A DNA stretch of 64,000 nt, taken from Gnetum montanum (taxonomy: Eukaryota; Streptophyta; Gnetopsida; Gnetales; Gnetaceae). A model generated the notes under the pieces. It ran no database searches and had not been told where the DNA came from. It was given only the letters and a program-made list of their open reading frames with translations. Every line of letters begins with the position of its first letter. Position 1 is the stretch's first letter. The DNA is taken from contig MNCI01022658.1 in assembly GCA_015680685.1 (NCBI GenBank), positions 169,180 through 233,179 of the forward strand, written 5' to 3'. This document shows, one piece after another, positions 47,483-58,938 of the stretch. Position numbers and translations under genes: made by a program.

Positions 47483-49009
47483 TCAAACACCGTAGAAATC
47501 GCGAATCAGCCTCAGGCGAAGATTCGCAATTCGGGCGGAGGTTTGCGACAGCAATTCAGAAGACAAAACAAAGCAAAGAGGCATGCAGCATCAAGTCTTC
47601 GAGTTTCTCATAGATTTTAAACTTACTTTGTTTTCTCTCTTTACGCTATATTACGCAACAGAGCATAATGTCGCTCAGCATGATTCTGTTTAGCGTAGCC
47701 TGATATCAGAAAGCAACTTACTTCGCCAGTTTTGATGAAGTTTAAAGCTTAAAACTTGTCGCATATTCGGCTAAGTCTTTGGCTCAGAGCCGAGTTTATG
47801 CTTCGTTACGCAGAGCAGCGTAACAAGCTTCAAAGAAGACAAAGTCAGGATACAAGGAAGAGTTGTAGATTGACTTCTTTTCTTTGCAGATTGGTTGCTT
47901 TATGCTTATTACGCTACGTAGCGTGGACAAGCGTAACTCGTTGTAAAGTTGACCATTTTTATGCTCTATTACGCTTTGCGGTGTAAATGAGCGTAAAACA
48001 GCTGGCATCAACTACTCCTATACTCTATTACGCTTTGCCACGCAACGTAGTGTAAGCAAGTGTGATACAGCGTAAAGCTGGCTAATCATGAAGCAGCTTT
48101 GGTGGAAGTGGTCGACAGCGTATTTCGCTCCCCTTCCCGAAACATAATGCGACGTAGCCAAGTTCAACATAAATTTTACCAGGTCAACGGTGTATTAAAA
48201 GTTTGGGACACGTGTCATTAGGGTCATGCTTTCTCCATATGTTGTCAAACTTATAAATACTCCAGTTGGCGAAGAAACACAGAGGACCCCCGGGCAGCAT
48301 CTGTAGCTTTTGGCAGCATCACCTTTTAGCAGAGACAGAAGACATTTCGCTTGAGCATTTTGCAGCAGGAGCGATCAATCCTTTGGCTAAAACACAACTC
48401 TCTCCATTGGCGATCATTCGCAGCTTTGAGCAGAGACTACCGAAGGTAAAAAGAGCAGATTAGAGATCGAGAGATCATCTGGTATGGTTTGTAAGGTTCA
48501 TTGATCAGAAACATTTGATCAATAGACGTCAGAGCTTGACCTTCCTTGCATCCCATCTCTGGCTTACGAGGTAGATCGAACTCCATTCTGTACTCCTTGT
48601 TGAACAGTTTTCTTATTGTTCTGTGTATGTTCCGCACAAGGTAATCGGAGTCTTCCCATTGTAACTTTGTATACAAAAATACTCGTTTTTTAGGGTCAAA
48701 GTACAGATCTTGAAATCACGCATTTCTCTTAAATCCGATTCCCTTTGTCATGTTAACATTACCATTATTGCAATTTATCTACATCGTTTTCTTCTCCTTT
48801 CGTGATTTATTGAATCAAATCGTTCCACGAAACACCTATAATCTTCATCGATTTACTGATTAAGTAAGTCCCTGTTTGATCAACAAGACCGTTCAGGGCA
48901 CCACGGATTCGTTTTCTCTAGCACAGCCCTCGCACGGATTCGTGGTTAAAACTGTGTACACGGATTTTGTTTGGTATTTTTCCAGCTATCGACATTTTCC
49001 GTCGTTACA
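47483..49009 (+). repeat. 5' LTR of element B
   Basis: It starts TCAAACACCGTAG (3' copy: TGAAACACCGTAG) and ends ATTTTCCGTCGTTACA, homologous to the end of the element C LTR. A TATA box, TATAAATAC, lies at 48252-48260. The U3 part (47630-48090) is filled with TTACGCT/AGCGTAA motifs in both orientations. It lacks the 58 bp present at 61229-61286. Confidence 0.8.
48252..48260 (+). promoter_or_regulatory. TATA box of element B LTR
   Basis: TATAAATAC, followed about 30 bp on by ACACAGAGGACCCC, a likely transcript start region. The 3' LTR has TATAAAT at 61454-61460. Confidence 0.6.
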
Positions 49010-49076
49010 GAAAGATTACAAGAGTTTCACTACTTGACTACTAAAAACATGCTCCCAATTGTGTGCTTGGGCACTA
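49010..49076 (+). other. Leader segment of element B, duplicated at both ends
   Basis: These 67 bp follow the LTR end and recur after the 3' LTR (62212-62278). By comparison with element C the LTR proper should end at 49009, so this would be internal leader. I see no clear primer-binding site. Confidence 0.5.
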
Positions 49077-50620
49077 CCAACTCACCAAGGGGCACAAGCT
49101 TTTCACCGACAGCTAGTGGTGTCTCAAGGCCACCCTTCATCATTCGGGCACCTTCTCCAGATTTAATTCACCATCCCAGTAACAGTAAAGCCACGGCTAT
49201 GTTCGCGCCCACACCTAAGTCGCCTTTCATTCTCAGGATGCCAAAATCATCGGTTGCCCCTTTTATGCAGGGGCAAGCCTCTAACACAAATCACCAACCA
49301 TTACCTAATAAACGAAAGGAAGGGGATGCATCAGTCAATGCCGCTAAAAATCACACTACGCTAGGCTTCGCTAGGCCTAGGCCCTTGGCCTTTGTCCCTG
49401 CATCTGCGCCTTTTGGGCAAGACAAGGGTACAGAAAGACAGCCATCTCCCCTTGGCAAGAAAAAGAGCAACCCTCCGGCCGATGCTGTTCCACCTCAGGA
49501 GATTCGTCTCCTGGGGTGAATGGAAGAAGACAGAGGGGACAAACAAGCCAGTAGAGAACGAGATCTCCTTGATGTGTTTACGTAGGTCAAACAGGCTCTG
49601 AAACANCACAGCCATCTCCCCTTGGCAAGAAAAAGAGCAACCCTCCGGCCGATGCTGTTCCACCTCAGGAGATTCGTCTCCTAGGGTGAATGGAAGAAGA
49701 CAGAGGGGACAAACAAGCCAGTAGAGAATGAGATCTCCTTGATGTGTTTACGTAGGTCAAACAGGCTCTGAAACAAAAAAATACAACGCTGAGCCTCTAT
49801 GACCTGCTCATGATGTCTCAAAAACACTGTGAGGCTATGGTCCGCATGCTGACATCCATACTTGTGGAGGAAAGCTTACCAACGGAGGAGGAAGCGATAC
49901 ACATTGTCATGTTTTCTTCCGATGCTGAGCAACCTAAACCTACCTCGTTGACCTTTCATGACGAATCCATTAAAGATGATCCTGAGAAAGGTCAAGTGAC
50001 AACTGAACCCATGTTTATCACCATACGTGTTGGTCAATATCGAATCTGGAGGATGCACATGGACGACGGCACAACTACAAATGTCATTCCTTATCCCATC
50101 ATGGATAGGTTGGGTCTGGTCAACTAGATCAGTCCCACAATGACAACGTGCGTAAAGTCGTTCAACGGAGCACGAGTTCAGGTCAAGGGGACAATGTGCA
50201 TCGAATTTGTGGCAGGGGATCAATTCCCAATGGATGCCACATTCCTTGTTGTCGAGGAGATGCCTGGGTTCAACTTGATTCTAGGGAGGTCCTGGTTAGC
50301 TCAACTGAGGACAGTTTCATCACCAATACACTAGGAAATACACCTACCTTACGCAGGGGGAGAGGTTGTAATACGCGGTGATGAAATCACCCCTAGGATT
50401 GTCAACAATATCGAAGAGGAATGGGGTTCGGAGATAGAAACATCAGATGATCAGACCTATCCCCGAATCCCTGAATAGACCGAAATGAATGATGATAGTC
50501 TAGCCTGGGCCAGCTTGCCATTTCAGGACGGTGGTGTGGAAGAGTCAGGTTGCAAATCTCCTCGCCCTTATGCATCATTGAACGTAAAAGCCATCAAGAA
50601 ACAATTACGAATTAGTGATT
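49077..50620 (+). pseudogene. Element B gag-protease linker and protease
   Basis: The first part is a Pro/Ser-rich linker (GTSFSPTASGVSRPPFIIRA, RPRPLAFVPASAPFG) and PPQEIRLLG followed by a stop. Protease: QALKQKNTTLSLYDLLMMSQ, FITIRVGQYRIWRMHMDDGT (active site D-D-G-T) and NVIPYPIMDRLGL, a stop at about 50127, then KSFNGARVQVKGTMCIEFVA and MPGFNLILGRSWLAQL. It aligns with 21700-20200 of element C. The capsid part of gag is absent, and the linker holds an assembly duplication at 49438-49775. Confidence 0.75.
49438..49775 (+). repeat. Tandem 168-bp copies with an N between; probable assembly artefact
   Basis: 49438-49605 and 49608-49775 differ at only two positions and are separated by an N at 49606. 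This looks like two overlapping contig ends that were not merged. Confidence 0.75.
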
Positions 50621-51098
50621 GATCTGAATGGCATTTACGCACATCTTCACGTCTTTACTAATTTTTCCTTTTACGCTTAGTAGTTCCCATTGTCAATCCT
50701 CTTTAATATATACATACATTTTTATGCTTACTATTTATTACGCCATTCACATTTCTTTATATACGCTATTTACGCTCGTCGATCATTTTAGTGCAATTAC
50801 GCAGAAATGTACATTATCAATTACGCTTCCAAAATTATGCAGATGGCCCGCAACGACCTAAAACTAGTAATGGCCCGCAACGGCCTAAAACTAGTGACGG
50901 CCCGCAATGGCATTTCACAGCAACGTAACTTATTCTAAACCTTTGACAGCTACATTTACGCTTTGCAAATAAAGATATAAAGGCAATAAATAAAATAAAT
51001 AGCATTTAAAACCATATAGAAGATCTTAATGCTAGTCTTTTCAACATTCATATAACCATTGTTCAATCCCAATCAATAAAATCATGCGTAAGTTACAG
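50621..51098 (+). other. Spacer with short-repeat cluster (element B)
   Basis: Non-coding. At 50842-50915 three copies of GATGGCCCGCAACGACCTAA (then AACTAG) occur, the same family as the repeats at 58939-59460. The cluster lies just past the 3' end of the antisense gene, as in element C. Confidence 0.6.
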
Positions 51099-54000
51099 TT
51101 ACGCATCCCCCCTGGTGCCACTGTCACTCGTATCCCTTAGGTCAAGCTCCAAGCCTAATAAATCATCCTCAAGTGGGCCGTCCTTCTTAGAAGGTATTCC
51201 TTCGCGAGGAATGCCATCCCCATGAGGCCCTTGCTCCAACGTTGGCTCCACAAGAGGATGCTCTTTGCTATTATGCTCCTCTTCTTATGCTAGTTCCTCA
51301 CCCTGTTCGCCTTCTCCCTCCAATTCTTGTACCTGTATACAGCAAATACATTAGCAAAGACTTGACACCATAATCAGAAAATTTAGATTCAATAATGTTT
51401 AAACTTACTCGCGACGGTCCTGCTTCTGTAGCAAAGGGGAGCTGTTCTAAACCGACCCATAGGCGCTGCATAATCTCATCTTCAGTTAGTTCAGATCATA
51501 CTCCATTTTCCAGAGTAGCTCCAGCTTTTACCTTTCCCTTTTCCACGCTAGTCCATCATGGCGGTTCAGGAAAAAAGGTAGGGATAGTAGTCTCGTCCCC
51601 AGGAAGAGTAATCTCGCTTTCTGAGGACGTGCTTACTGTCACCTACTCCTGGAACTTCTCAAAGGCTTTGGACGTGCCAATGACATCAAGGAATACCCGC
51701 AAGGATTGAGCTTCGACGGTAGAATCATGGTAATGCTGATGATAAGCGAGACACTCTTGCTTATATAGATGCTTATGATCTTTTTCCTTCTGCCCCCACT
51801 CTTGCACACTTGTGCAGAAATCCTTCCAGTCTTGGCTTTTCTGAGATAACAGCTGTGCGCCGGTCCTCCTCACCTGTTTCCCGCGCCTGCAGGAACTCGC
51901 ATCACGATTTTAAGTCTCCGACCTCTTTGGCCAGAGACGCCTTTTCCCTCTCTGACCTTTGTAGCCTTTTCCAGAGGTCTTCATTGACACTTTTATTCTC
52001 CCATAAGGAGCGAGTCGAGCGTAACGCACATTTACGCATCTCCTCATAAATGTTGCGTGGCACGACCACCCCGTCAGATGGAGGCTCCACTATGTCCAAA
52101 TCAATGGGCTCCGTGGGGTCCCATCGAAGGCGAGCTCCTAACAGCAAAAATTATCAATATAAATGAAACATTACCAATTTCTAATAAAATAAATCCATTA
52201 TAGCTGTAACATACCAGCCTCAGGATCGACACGCTTGAGATGCTCGATCATATCACTGACAACGCCTTCCATGAAGGCAAACTTGTCAGGAAATTCTCTC
52301 CACGCTCTGCTCACAACGGCGGACGTGGATACATCTTCTTCACCTGTAGCGTAATTTAGTTAAAATTTCTAATTACTAACAAGATCTTTTAACATTTCTA
52401 ACACACACCATACCTCTTCCCGTTACAGTGGGGAGTGTGTCAACATCTTCTGCCTCCTCCCTCTCCTCACGCACAAGAGTTTGTGCGTCGCTTATCCTAG
52501 CAGCTGGGGCCTCCTCTTCCAAAACTGGGGCCCCTTCCCCACGACTCAATATCACTGCCCCTGTTTCAGGGGTCAACCGCTCCATAGGTCTCGCTGTTCA
52601 TATCACATACATATTTAGACAATTCAAAATATCCTGAATAAAAATTACGTAATAAAATAACTTTCACCACGTTTCTTTTACGCTTACCAGGCGGAGGTTT
52701 ACTCCACTGAACTCTAACTTGGATGGTTTGGCCTGTGCCACTTACTGGCTCCACAAGGGTCTCGGTTAAGCGAGGCCTTTTACGCCGAGCTGAAGGCTCT
52801 ACAGTTTCAGCCGCCAAGCGTTTCCCTCGCGAGGCACCGCTAGTGTAAGTAGGAATCACCCCACCTACACTGTCAGGGCCCCGCACTCGAGACACTGGCA
52901 AATCCCTGGTCGTTACAGACAGAGATTTGCCAATCCCCTCCGGGGGATCCTGTCCTCGGGTAGTGCCGAAAATGTGGGTAATCCAAGGCTTGGATAGCTG
53001 GTCTCGGTCTTGCTGCACCCAGACTCCATTCTTTTGGATAACCAAAAATTTGGCAAAACGCCGAAGGTAAGCTATGAAGAAGGCGAAATGCACGTTGAAA
53101 CGAGAATCAAGCTTCTGGTGAAGCCTGATCATTTTGGTGCGTAACCCCTCAGCAAAGTAGCTTACCCAGTCAAACTGGATCCCTTCCTCCATAACCTCCC
53201 GCATGATGCAGGTCTGTTCTATGGTAAAGAACCTCCCCTGCGAGAGTGTCTTGGGGAAAGCTCAGGCCCGGAACAGGGGATAAATTGTCTTGGCGATCTC
53301 TGGTTTGATCTTCTCACAAGGGATCCCCTTAGCCTCCTTCTTGGCCCCTAGCCACTCCTCCAGCCACTCCTGATAGGAGAGGCTCCTCTTCGCCTTTTCC
53401 TCTATGGGAAGGCCATCAGAGGGGAAGCCGAAAAGGTCTGCAAAAAGCTGAGCATCAATATCAAAATTTACATGTACGTGATGCACATGCGTGCAAAAGT
53501 GCTCAGCCCTTTCGCTGAAGGAGTTGACCAGGGTTAACATTTCACTAGCAGGGACATTAGGGGTTACGGCCAAAAATAAGTGCATTATCCTCGCTTCCTG
53601 CAGCTTGGTAACCAACGCAACCGGGGCAGCCGCATGGCCGAGCCAGCGTTGTGCCTCCTTGATGTCGCCGTAGCGGAAGAGGAGGGTATTCGCCTCGCGG
53701 TCAAAAATTGTAAGGGTAATCTCCTGGGATTCCTTGACTAAATAATGCAAGACACATGTCAAAAAATACTATTGCGCAACATTCACGATTCACAATTACG
53801 CTATGCAACAATAGAATATATATTAACTTTACCAGGTCCAAACGGCAAAGGAAATGGAGGAAGTTTTCTCTGCACATCTGCAACGGTAAGGGGCATATCC
53901 AAAGCCCATTCTTCATGTAACCACCTGAGATTCTGGCAATTCTGGAAAGCATTAGCGTAACGGGTGGGGTACTCATGAATGTTGAAGGTTTGCCCCATTA

Positions 54001-55036
54001 CACCAGCGCGTACGTTGCTAGTCGAGGTAAACGCCTTTATTGCCATTTCGGTCCAAGTTAATGTATCATTATCACCTACTAATTTGTTCTCGTGGATAAA
54101 AAACCTGTACCATACCACATATGCTTATCTTACGCTTTACAAAAAAACCAGACAATAGACATATAATGACAATACCGCCAAGAAAACCACTTACCCCCCT
54201 GAATAATATACTGTGCCTGGTGGGTTCTGGAAGTAAGTCGAGACGTGACGGGCCACGAAAAAAGTGTTGTATGCGTGGTAACAGCTAAACTGAGCCATTT
54301 CCCAGATGCAACTTAAGCACCTCAACCCTCTGGCGCTAAGTTCGCAGTCCTGGGGGCGACCAGTGTCGATAGCCCCGTCTGTTAAGAAAGCCAGAATTCC
54401 CTGCGTAGAACCCACTAATAGGTGTTCCAAAATGGTGCTAGCAATATCTCCTGACAGGTGTGACAATACAATAACGCTGTAGTTACACAGTAAAAACTGC
54501 AGAAACTCCAGCGCACCCTTTCGGAACCATATGGCCCTCCCATGCAACCGAGTTTGGGAGGAACATTAGGTACAATCAGGTTTATAAAGCATAAAACCCC
54601 GACTATATCTAAGACGATTAAGACGGGTTTTAACATGAGACTATACAAAGAAAATAATAAACACATCAACGTCTAGATTCAAATTTGCATGCTTAAAATA
54701 CAAAAAATCTACAGATTACGCTTAGCTATTCATGCCGAAATTGCCTAAACGCTTGCAACAATACAAGGTTTGTCCTTGACAACGACGATAGACGCAATCC
54801 TAGTGTATAAACCCTCGTTTTAATGTGAGGTCTATAGTCTAAAATTTTAATTTACACAGATGACGCTACAAGAATAAACACTGTAAAAGTAACACGAATA
54901 AGCAAGGGATGACCTACCGATTCAAAGGTGTAGGGTCTTTCACTTCGACCACTGCCTGTGAAGCACGCTGCAGGCTCCCTTGCACCTCATCAATCTTGGC
55001 CAATTTTGCGTTCTTCCCTCTCACTTTAGGTGCCAT
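51099..55036 (-). pseudogene. Antisense cargo gene of element B: FCP1/NIF-type HAD domain protein, 8 exons
   Basis: Candidate exons with canonical borders: 55036-54918 (MAPKVRGKNAKLAKIDEV), 54640-54195, 54104-53833, 53737-52688, 52593-52414, 52343-52215, 52137-51409 and 51332-51099 (TAA 51101-51099), about 1,000 residues. Exon 2 is a plant FCP1/NIF-type HAD phosphatase: LKPVLIVLDIVGVLCF, IWFRKGALEFLQFLLCNY, VIVLSHLSGDI, YNTFFVARHVSTYFQNPPGT. Motif IV DD is replaced by AR, so it is probably catalytically dead. Exon 4 has EHFCTHVHHVHVNFDIDAQL, conserved in element C, and a basic KRLAAETVEPSARRKRPRL that could be a nuclear signal. Exon 7 is charged and coiled-coil-like; exon 8 is acidic. Defects: a frameshift in exon 2 near 54545, stops at 53262 and about 51902, one in exon 8. 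Function unknown. Confidence 0.7.
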
Positions 55037-55424
55037 TGTTATAGTTCTAACACCTTCACACTTTCGCACCTTTACACCTTTACAAATGACACACTCTAAT
55101 CTTCTGCTCCTCCTCTCTCTCTGTAATAGCTATGAATTGAAAAATGAAAACTGCTTACTTATATGCAAAATTTAACCGACTTGATACCCGATTTTAGCGA
55201 GACTTGCCTAAATGCTAGTGTCAGTATGAGCTGGAACCCGAGGATCAAGGCATTAATTGCATCAGATATCGCATGCATTACGGTCCAAAATGACCCTAAA
55301 CTACTGTACCTTATCTCCTCGTAATCAGGTCTCATTAATTACAGGCTGTTCACGAAATTTAAAATTCAGTTAGACTTTCACACTCGAGGACATCACATCA
55401 TGTTCTCTCCTAATCATTTATGCA

Positions 55425-55440
55425 TTTGGCAATTTTGCAG
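55425..55440 (+). promoter_or_regulatory. Candidate 3' splice site before RT (element B)
   Basis: ATTTGGCAATTTTGCAG followed directly by GACGGCTGG opens the RT frame (DGWQMDAMFSVPLTL). Element C has TTATTTTGCAAG at the same place (near 13390, minus). Ogre elements, in the same Tat lineage, carry an intron between protease and RT, which would remove the antisense gene from the sense transcript. The donor was not identified. Confidence 0.45.
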
Positions 55441-57110
55441 GACGGCTGGCAAATGGACGCAATGTTTTCAGTACCCCTGACTCTAACAGGTCCCTACGGG
55501 AGAATAGTTAAGCAATTCGATTTTACACTAGTAGAAACACCCCCTTCCTTCGATGACATAACCATAACCACGTCGAAAATTTCTCCAGAATGGCCAAAAC
55601 AATCGACGCGCATGTTAAACCTGGAGGCTGGAGACATAACCGAAGATCTCCTCAGCGAGGTTTCTATCGTTATGCATAGAGGTGAGTCCAAAACTCTTAG
55701 GGTTAGTTCTCTACTAGACCAGAAAACGCATGACACTATAAAACAGGTCCTCCAGGACAACGTCACAGTATTTGCATGGTCATATGAAGATATGCTAGGA
55801 CTAGATCCTAGGTTAATTCAACATAACATAATCTTAGACCCGCATATCAAAGAAATTAGAGAAAAAGCACGAAAAATCAAACCAAAAATCGCTCTAGCAG
55901 TGCGTGATGAGATCACCAAACTGTATCAGGCTGGTTTCATCCGCGCGGTCAATTACTCGGATTGGGTGTCTAACATTGTAGTTGTCCCAAAGAAGACCGG
56001 AAGTATATGCATCTGTATAGACTTTCAAGATTTAAATAAAGCCACAATCAAGGACAACATTCCACTACCGAGTATCGACCAGCTAGTCGATACAACGGCT
56101 GGGCATGCGCTTCTATCCTTCATGGATGGTTTTTCAGGCTATAATCAGATTCGCATCATCCCAGAACATCAACTGATGACAACGTTCATGATGCCTTGGG
56201 GGACCTTTTGCTATACCATGATGCCTTTTGGTTTGAAAAACGCCGGAGCGACGTATCAACGGGCTATGACATACATCTTTAGTGATTATCTACTAGGAAG
56301 ACTGAATGATTATGTTGATGACATAGCTATTAAGTCTATAAAATCAGAAGATCATTCAGAGGACCTGGAATCAGTCCTTAAAAGATGCTCCAAATACGAC
56401 CTTTGGCTTAACCCAAAGAAGTGCGTGTTCGGAGTTAAAACCGGATGCATGTTGGGGTTTGTGGTGTCAGAAACCGGTATACGAGTGGACCCTGATAAGG
56501 TCAAAGCCATTGTCAAGTTGACGTCTCCCACAGACCTCAAAAAATTACGCGGGTTACAAGGACGATTACAGTTTATCAAGCAGTTCATCTCGAGATTAAC
56601 AGATAAACTGCACCCTATGCAGCATCTCCTTAAGAAAGGCATTAATTTTGAGTGGACAGACGATTGCCAGCATGCGTTTAACAGCCTAAAACAGGAACTT
56701 CAATGCTTGCCAACGGTATTCCCGCCACAAAGGGATCAGCCGTTCTACATTTACCTTGCAACCTAGGACGTAGCCTTAGCTGCATTACTCTGTCAAAAGA
56801 GAAATGATGGGTCAGAAGTACCCATTTACTACTTGGGTCATGCCCTATGTGCGTACGAGACAAGGTACAACGAAGTAGAGTGTAATTGCCTAGCCTTAGT
56901 GTTTACGCTAAAGAAGTGTAGGCACTATCTCTTCCGTAGTCAGGTTAACGTCATCTGTAAAAATAACATCCTTAGAGCCATTACACATAATCTATACGAA
57001 AGTAGAAAAATAGCTCGTTGGAAAGTTATCACGGTAGAATTCGATCTGCATTACATTGGTCAATCTTCTACGAAAGGCCAAGCGATAGCTAACCAACTAA
57101 TAACATCACC
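55441..57110 (+). pseudogene. Element B reverse transcriptase and RNase H
   Basis: A nearly intact frame to 56766. Motifs in order: LEAGDITEDLLSEVSIV, FAWSYEDMLGLDPRLI, ICIDFQDLNKATIKDNIPLP, FMDGFSGYNQIRI (catalytic Asp), MPWGTFCYTMMPFGLKNAGA, LNDYVDDIAIKS (catalytic YVDD, about residue 300 of the open frame), LGFVVSETGIRVDPDKVKAI and LKKLRGLQGRLQFI. RNase H follows: PFYIYLAT, a TAG stop where element C has Ser, then DVALAALLCQK, YNEVECNCLALVFTLKKCRH. One stop separates RT from RNase H; otherwise well kept. Confidence 0.85.
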
Positions 57111-57139
57111 TATTGACAGTCAGGCAACCATAGAGCCTG

Positions 57140-57770
57140 AATTTCCAGATGAACATGTACGTAGTTTAAGCCCTGTTTCAACAGGCCTCGAAGCAACGTT
57201 ATACTTTGATGGAGCTTCAACCATTAGAGGCGGCAGCGTCGCTACAGTTATTACGCTATGTGCGTCTTCACGCTAATCTCTTGACCTTTCCCTGTACGAA
57301 CAATGTGGCAGAGTACGAGGGACTCCTCAGGGGATTATTAATGGCCAGAGAAATCGATGTTCAACACCTGGTAATTAGGGGTGATTCGATGCTTGTCATA
57401 AATCAGATCACAGGGGTCTACGCCTGCAAGGTTGCACATTTACAGCCTTACTGTGATATGGCTAAAGATCTTCTGAAGCGGTTCACGACCATCGATGCCC
57501 AACACGTGCCACGAAATGATAACACATTAGTCGATGCACTGGCTATGCTGGCTTTAAACGTGCCATCACATTTGTTTGATACCTATCCTACATTAATAAC
57601 AGATTGCCCAAATCCCATCATTCAGGCAACGCAAATATCTTCGCTGATCGAGGATAGCACGCCAGAGTGGTATGACAACATCAAAACTTACCTCTTGCAA
57701 GGTAAGCCGCCACACGAATTAACACGCGCGCAGAAAGATGCAATCCGTAAGCGAGCTAGGTAGTACGTCA
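57140..57770 (+). pseudogene. Element B archaeal-type RNase H
   Basis: The second RNase H typical of the Tat lineage. It shows ATLYFDGAST (Asp), a frameshift near 57245, then NNVAEYEGLLRGLLMAREID (Glu), IRGDSMLVINQITGVY (Asp) and HVPRNDNTLVDALAMLAL (Asp). All four catalytic acidic positions remain, but the frameshift breaks the protein. A linker to integrase ends at a TAG after AIRKRAR. Confidence 0.8.
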
Positions 57771-58845
57771 TCATAGGAGATAGTACTCTTTGTAGATGCT
57801 CTTTTGATGGTGTGCTGCTTACTTGCGTTAACAAAGATCAGCACAACTTATAGTCGGTGAAATCCACGAGGAGTTATGCAATGGACACGTAGCACCATGG
57901 GCTATGGCTTCAAAAATTCGTCGCTTAGGGTATTACTGGCCATACATGGAAAAATATTGTCTAACAAAGGTTAAAACTTGCGACACGTGTCAGCGTTACG
58001 CAAATCTTATACACGTGTCGCCTACAAAATTACATACAACTCAGATCACATGGCCCTTCCAACAATGGGGACTAAACATCATAGGGCCTATCACACCGAA
58101 ATCTTTGGCAGGTCATAGCTTCATAATTACCACTACCGAGTAGTTCACGAAGTGGGTAGAAGCTATTCCTTTACGGAAGATCACATCTCAACAAATTTGC
58201 CATTTCATCCTAGACAACATTGTAACCAGATTTGGTCTCCTGATGACTATCATGACCGACAATGGGCCACAGTTTAGTAGTCTGGAAGCCAAATCTTTCT
58301 GTGATAGCCTTGGCATTAAACAATCTTTTTCCTCGCGCTATTACCTGCAAGCGAATGGTCAAGCTGAAGCCACAAATAAAGTCATCATCAATCTACTTAA
58401 GAAAATGCTCGACAAGAGACGGTGGCATGAAAAGATCCTCTATGTGTTATGGGTGTATCATACTACATGCAGAATAGCTATAGACAGTACGCCCTATAGC
58501 CTAGTCTATGGATTTGAGGCGGTGCTACCCCTCAAATTACAGGTTCCTTCTTTGCAGATGGTCCTCTCCACGATTATAAATGAGGCTCAAAACACCGAGT
58601 CTCGGATTATGGATTTGGATTCAGTTGAGGAGAAGCAAATAGAGACGCTTGATACCATCGAAAAGTATCAAGATAAGCAGAGGCAAAAGCATTGCCATAA
58701 TCTCCAACAGCGTTTGATCAAGAAAGGAGATTTTGTTCTCAAAGCCATTCGCGAACCAGTAGGCAAGTTCTCTGCAAACTGGGAGGGCCCTTTCTTGGTA
58801 GCTGATGTATATGGCAAATGGCGCATTCAAGCTAGCAGACGTTAA
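57771..58845 (+). pseudogene. Element B integrase
   Basis: The zinc-binding N-terminus is EIHEELCNGHVAP plus KTCDTCQRYAN (HHCC), reached after a frameshift near 57838. In the core, WGLNIIGPITPKS has Asn where element C and the family have the first catalytic Asp, so the DDE triad is broken. MTDNGPQFSS supplies the second Asp and NGQAEATNKVIINLLKKML the Glu. A stop lies at 58141 (TTE then TAG before FTKWVEAIPL). The C-terminus has GDFVLKAIREPVGKF and WEGPFLVADVYG and ends at TAA about 58843. Confidence 0.85.
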
Positions 58846-58938
58846 CGACAACGAGTTACCGAACCCTGTGAATCACATATATCTGAAGCGGTACTACATA
58901 TAGCTGTAGCTCCAGTGTGAACATCAAGTATGACCATA

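Noticed and set aside
47756-48676. Open frames within the element B LTRs (also 60900-61878)
   Set aside because: They occur in both LTRs as non-coding U3/R sequence and show no protein features.
55270-55300. Telomere-like CCCTAAA
   Set aside because: Single occurrence within a unit of the Tat repeat family; no tandem telomeric array.
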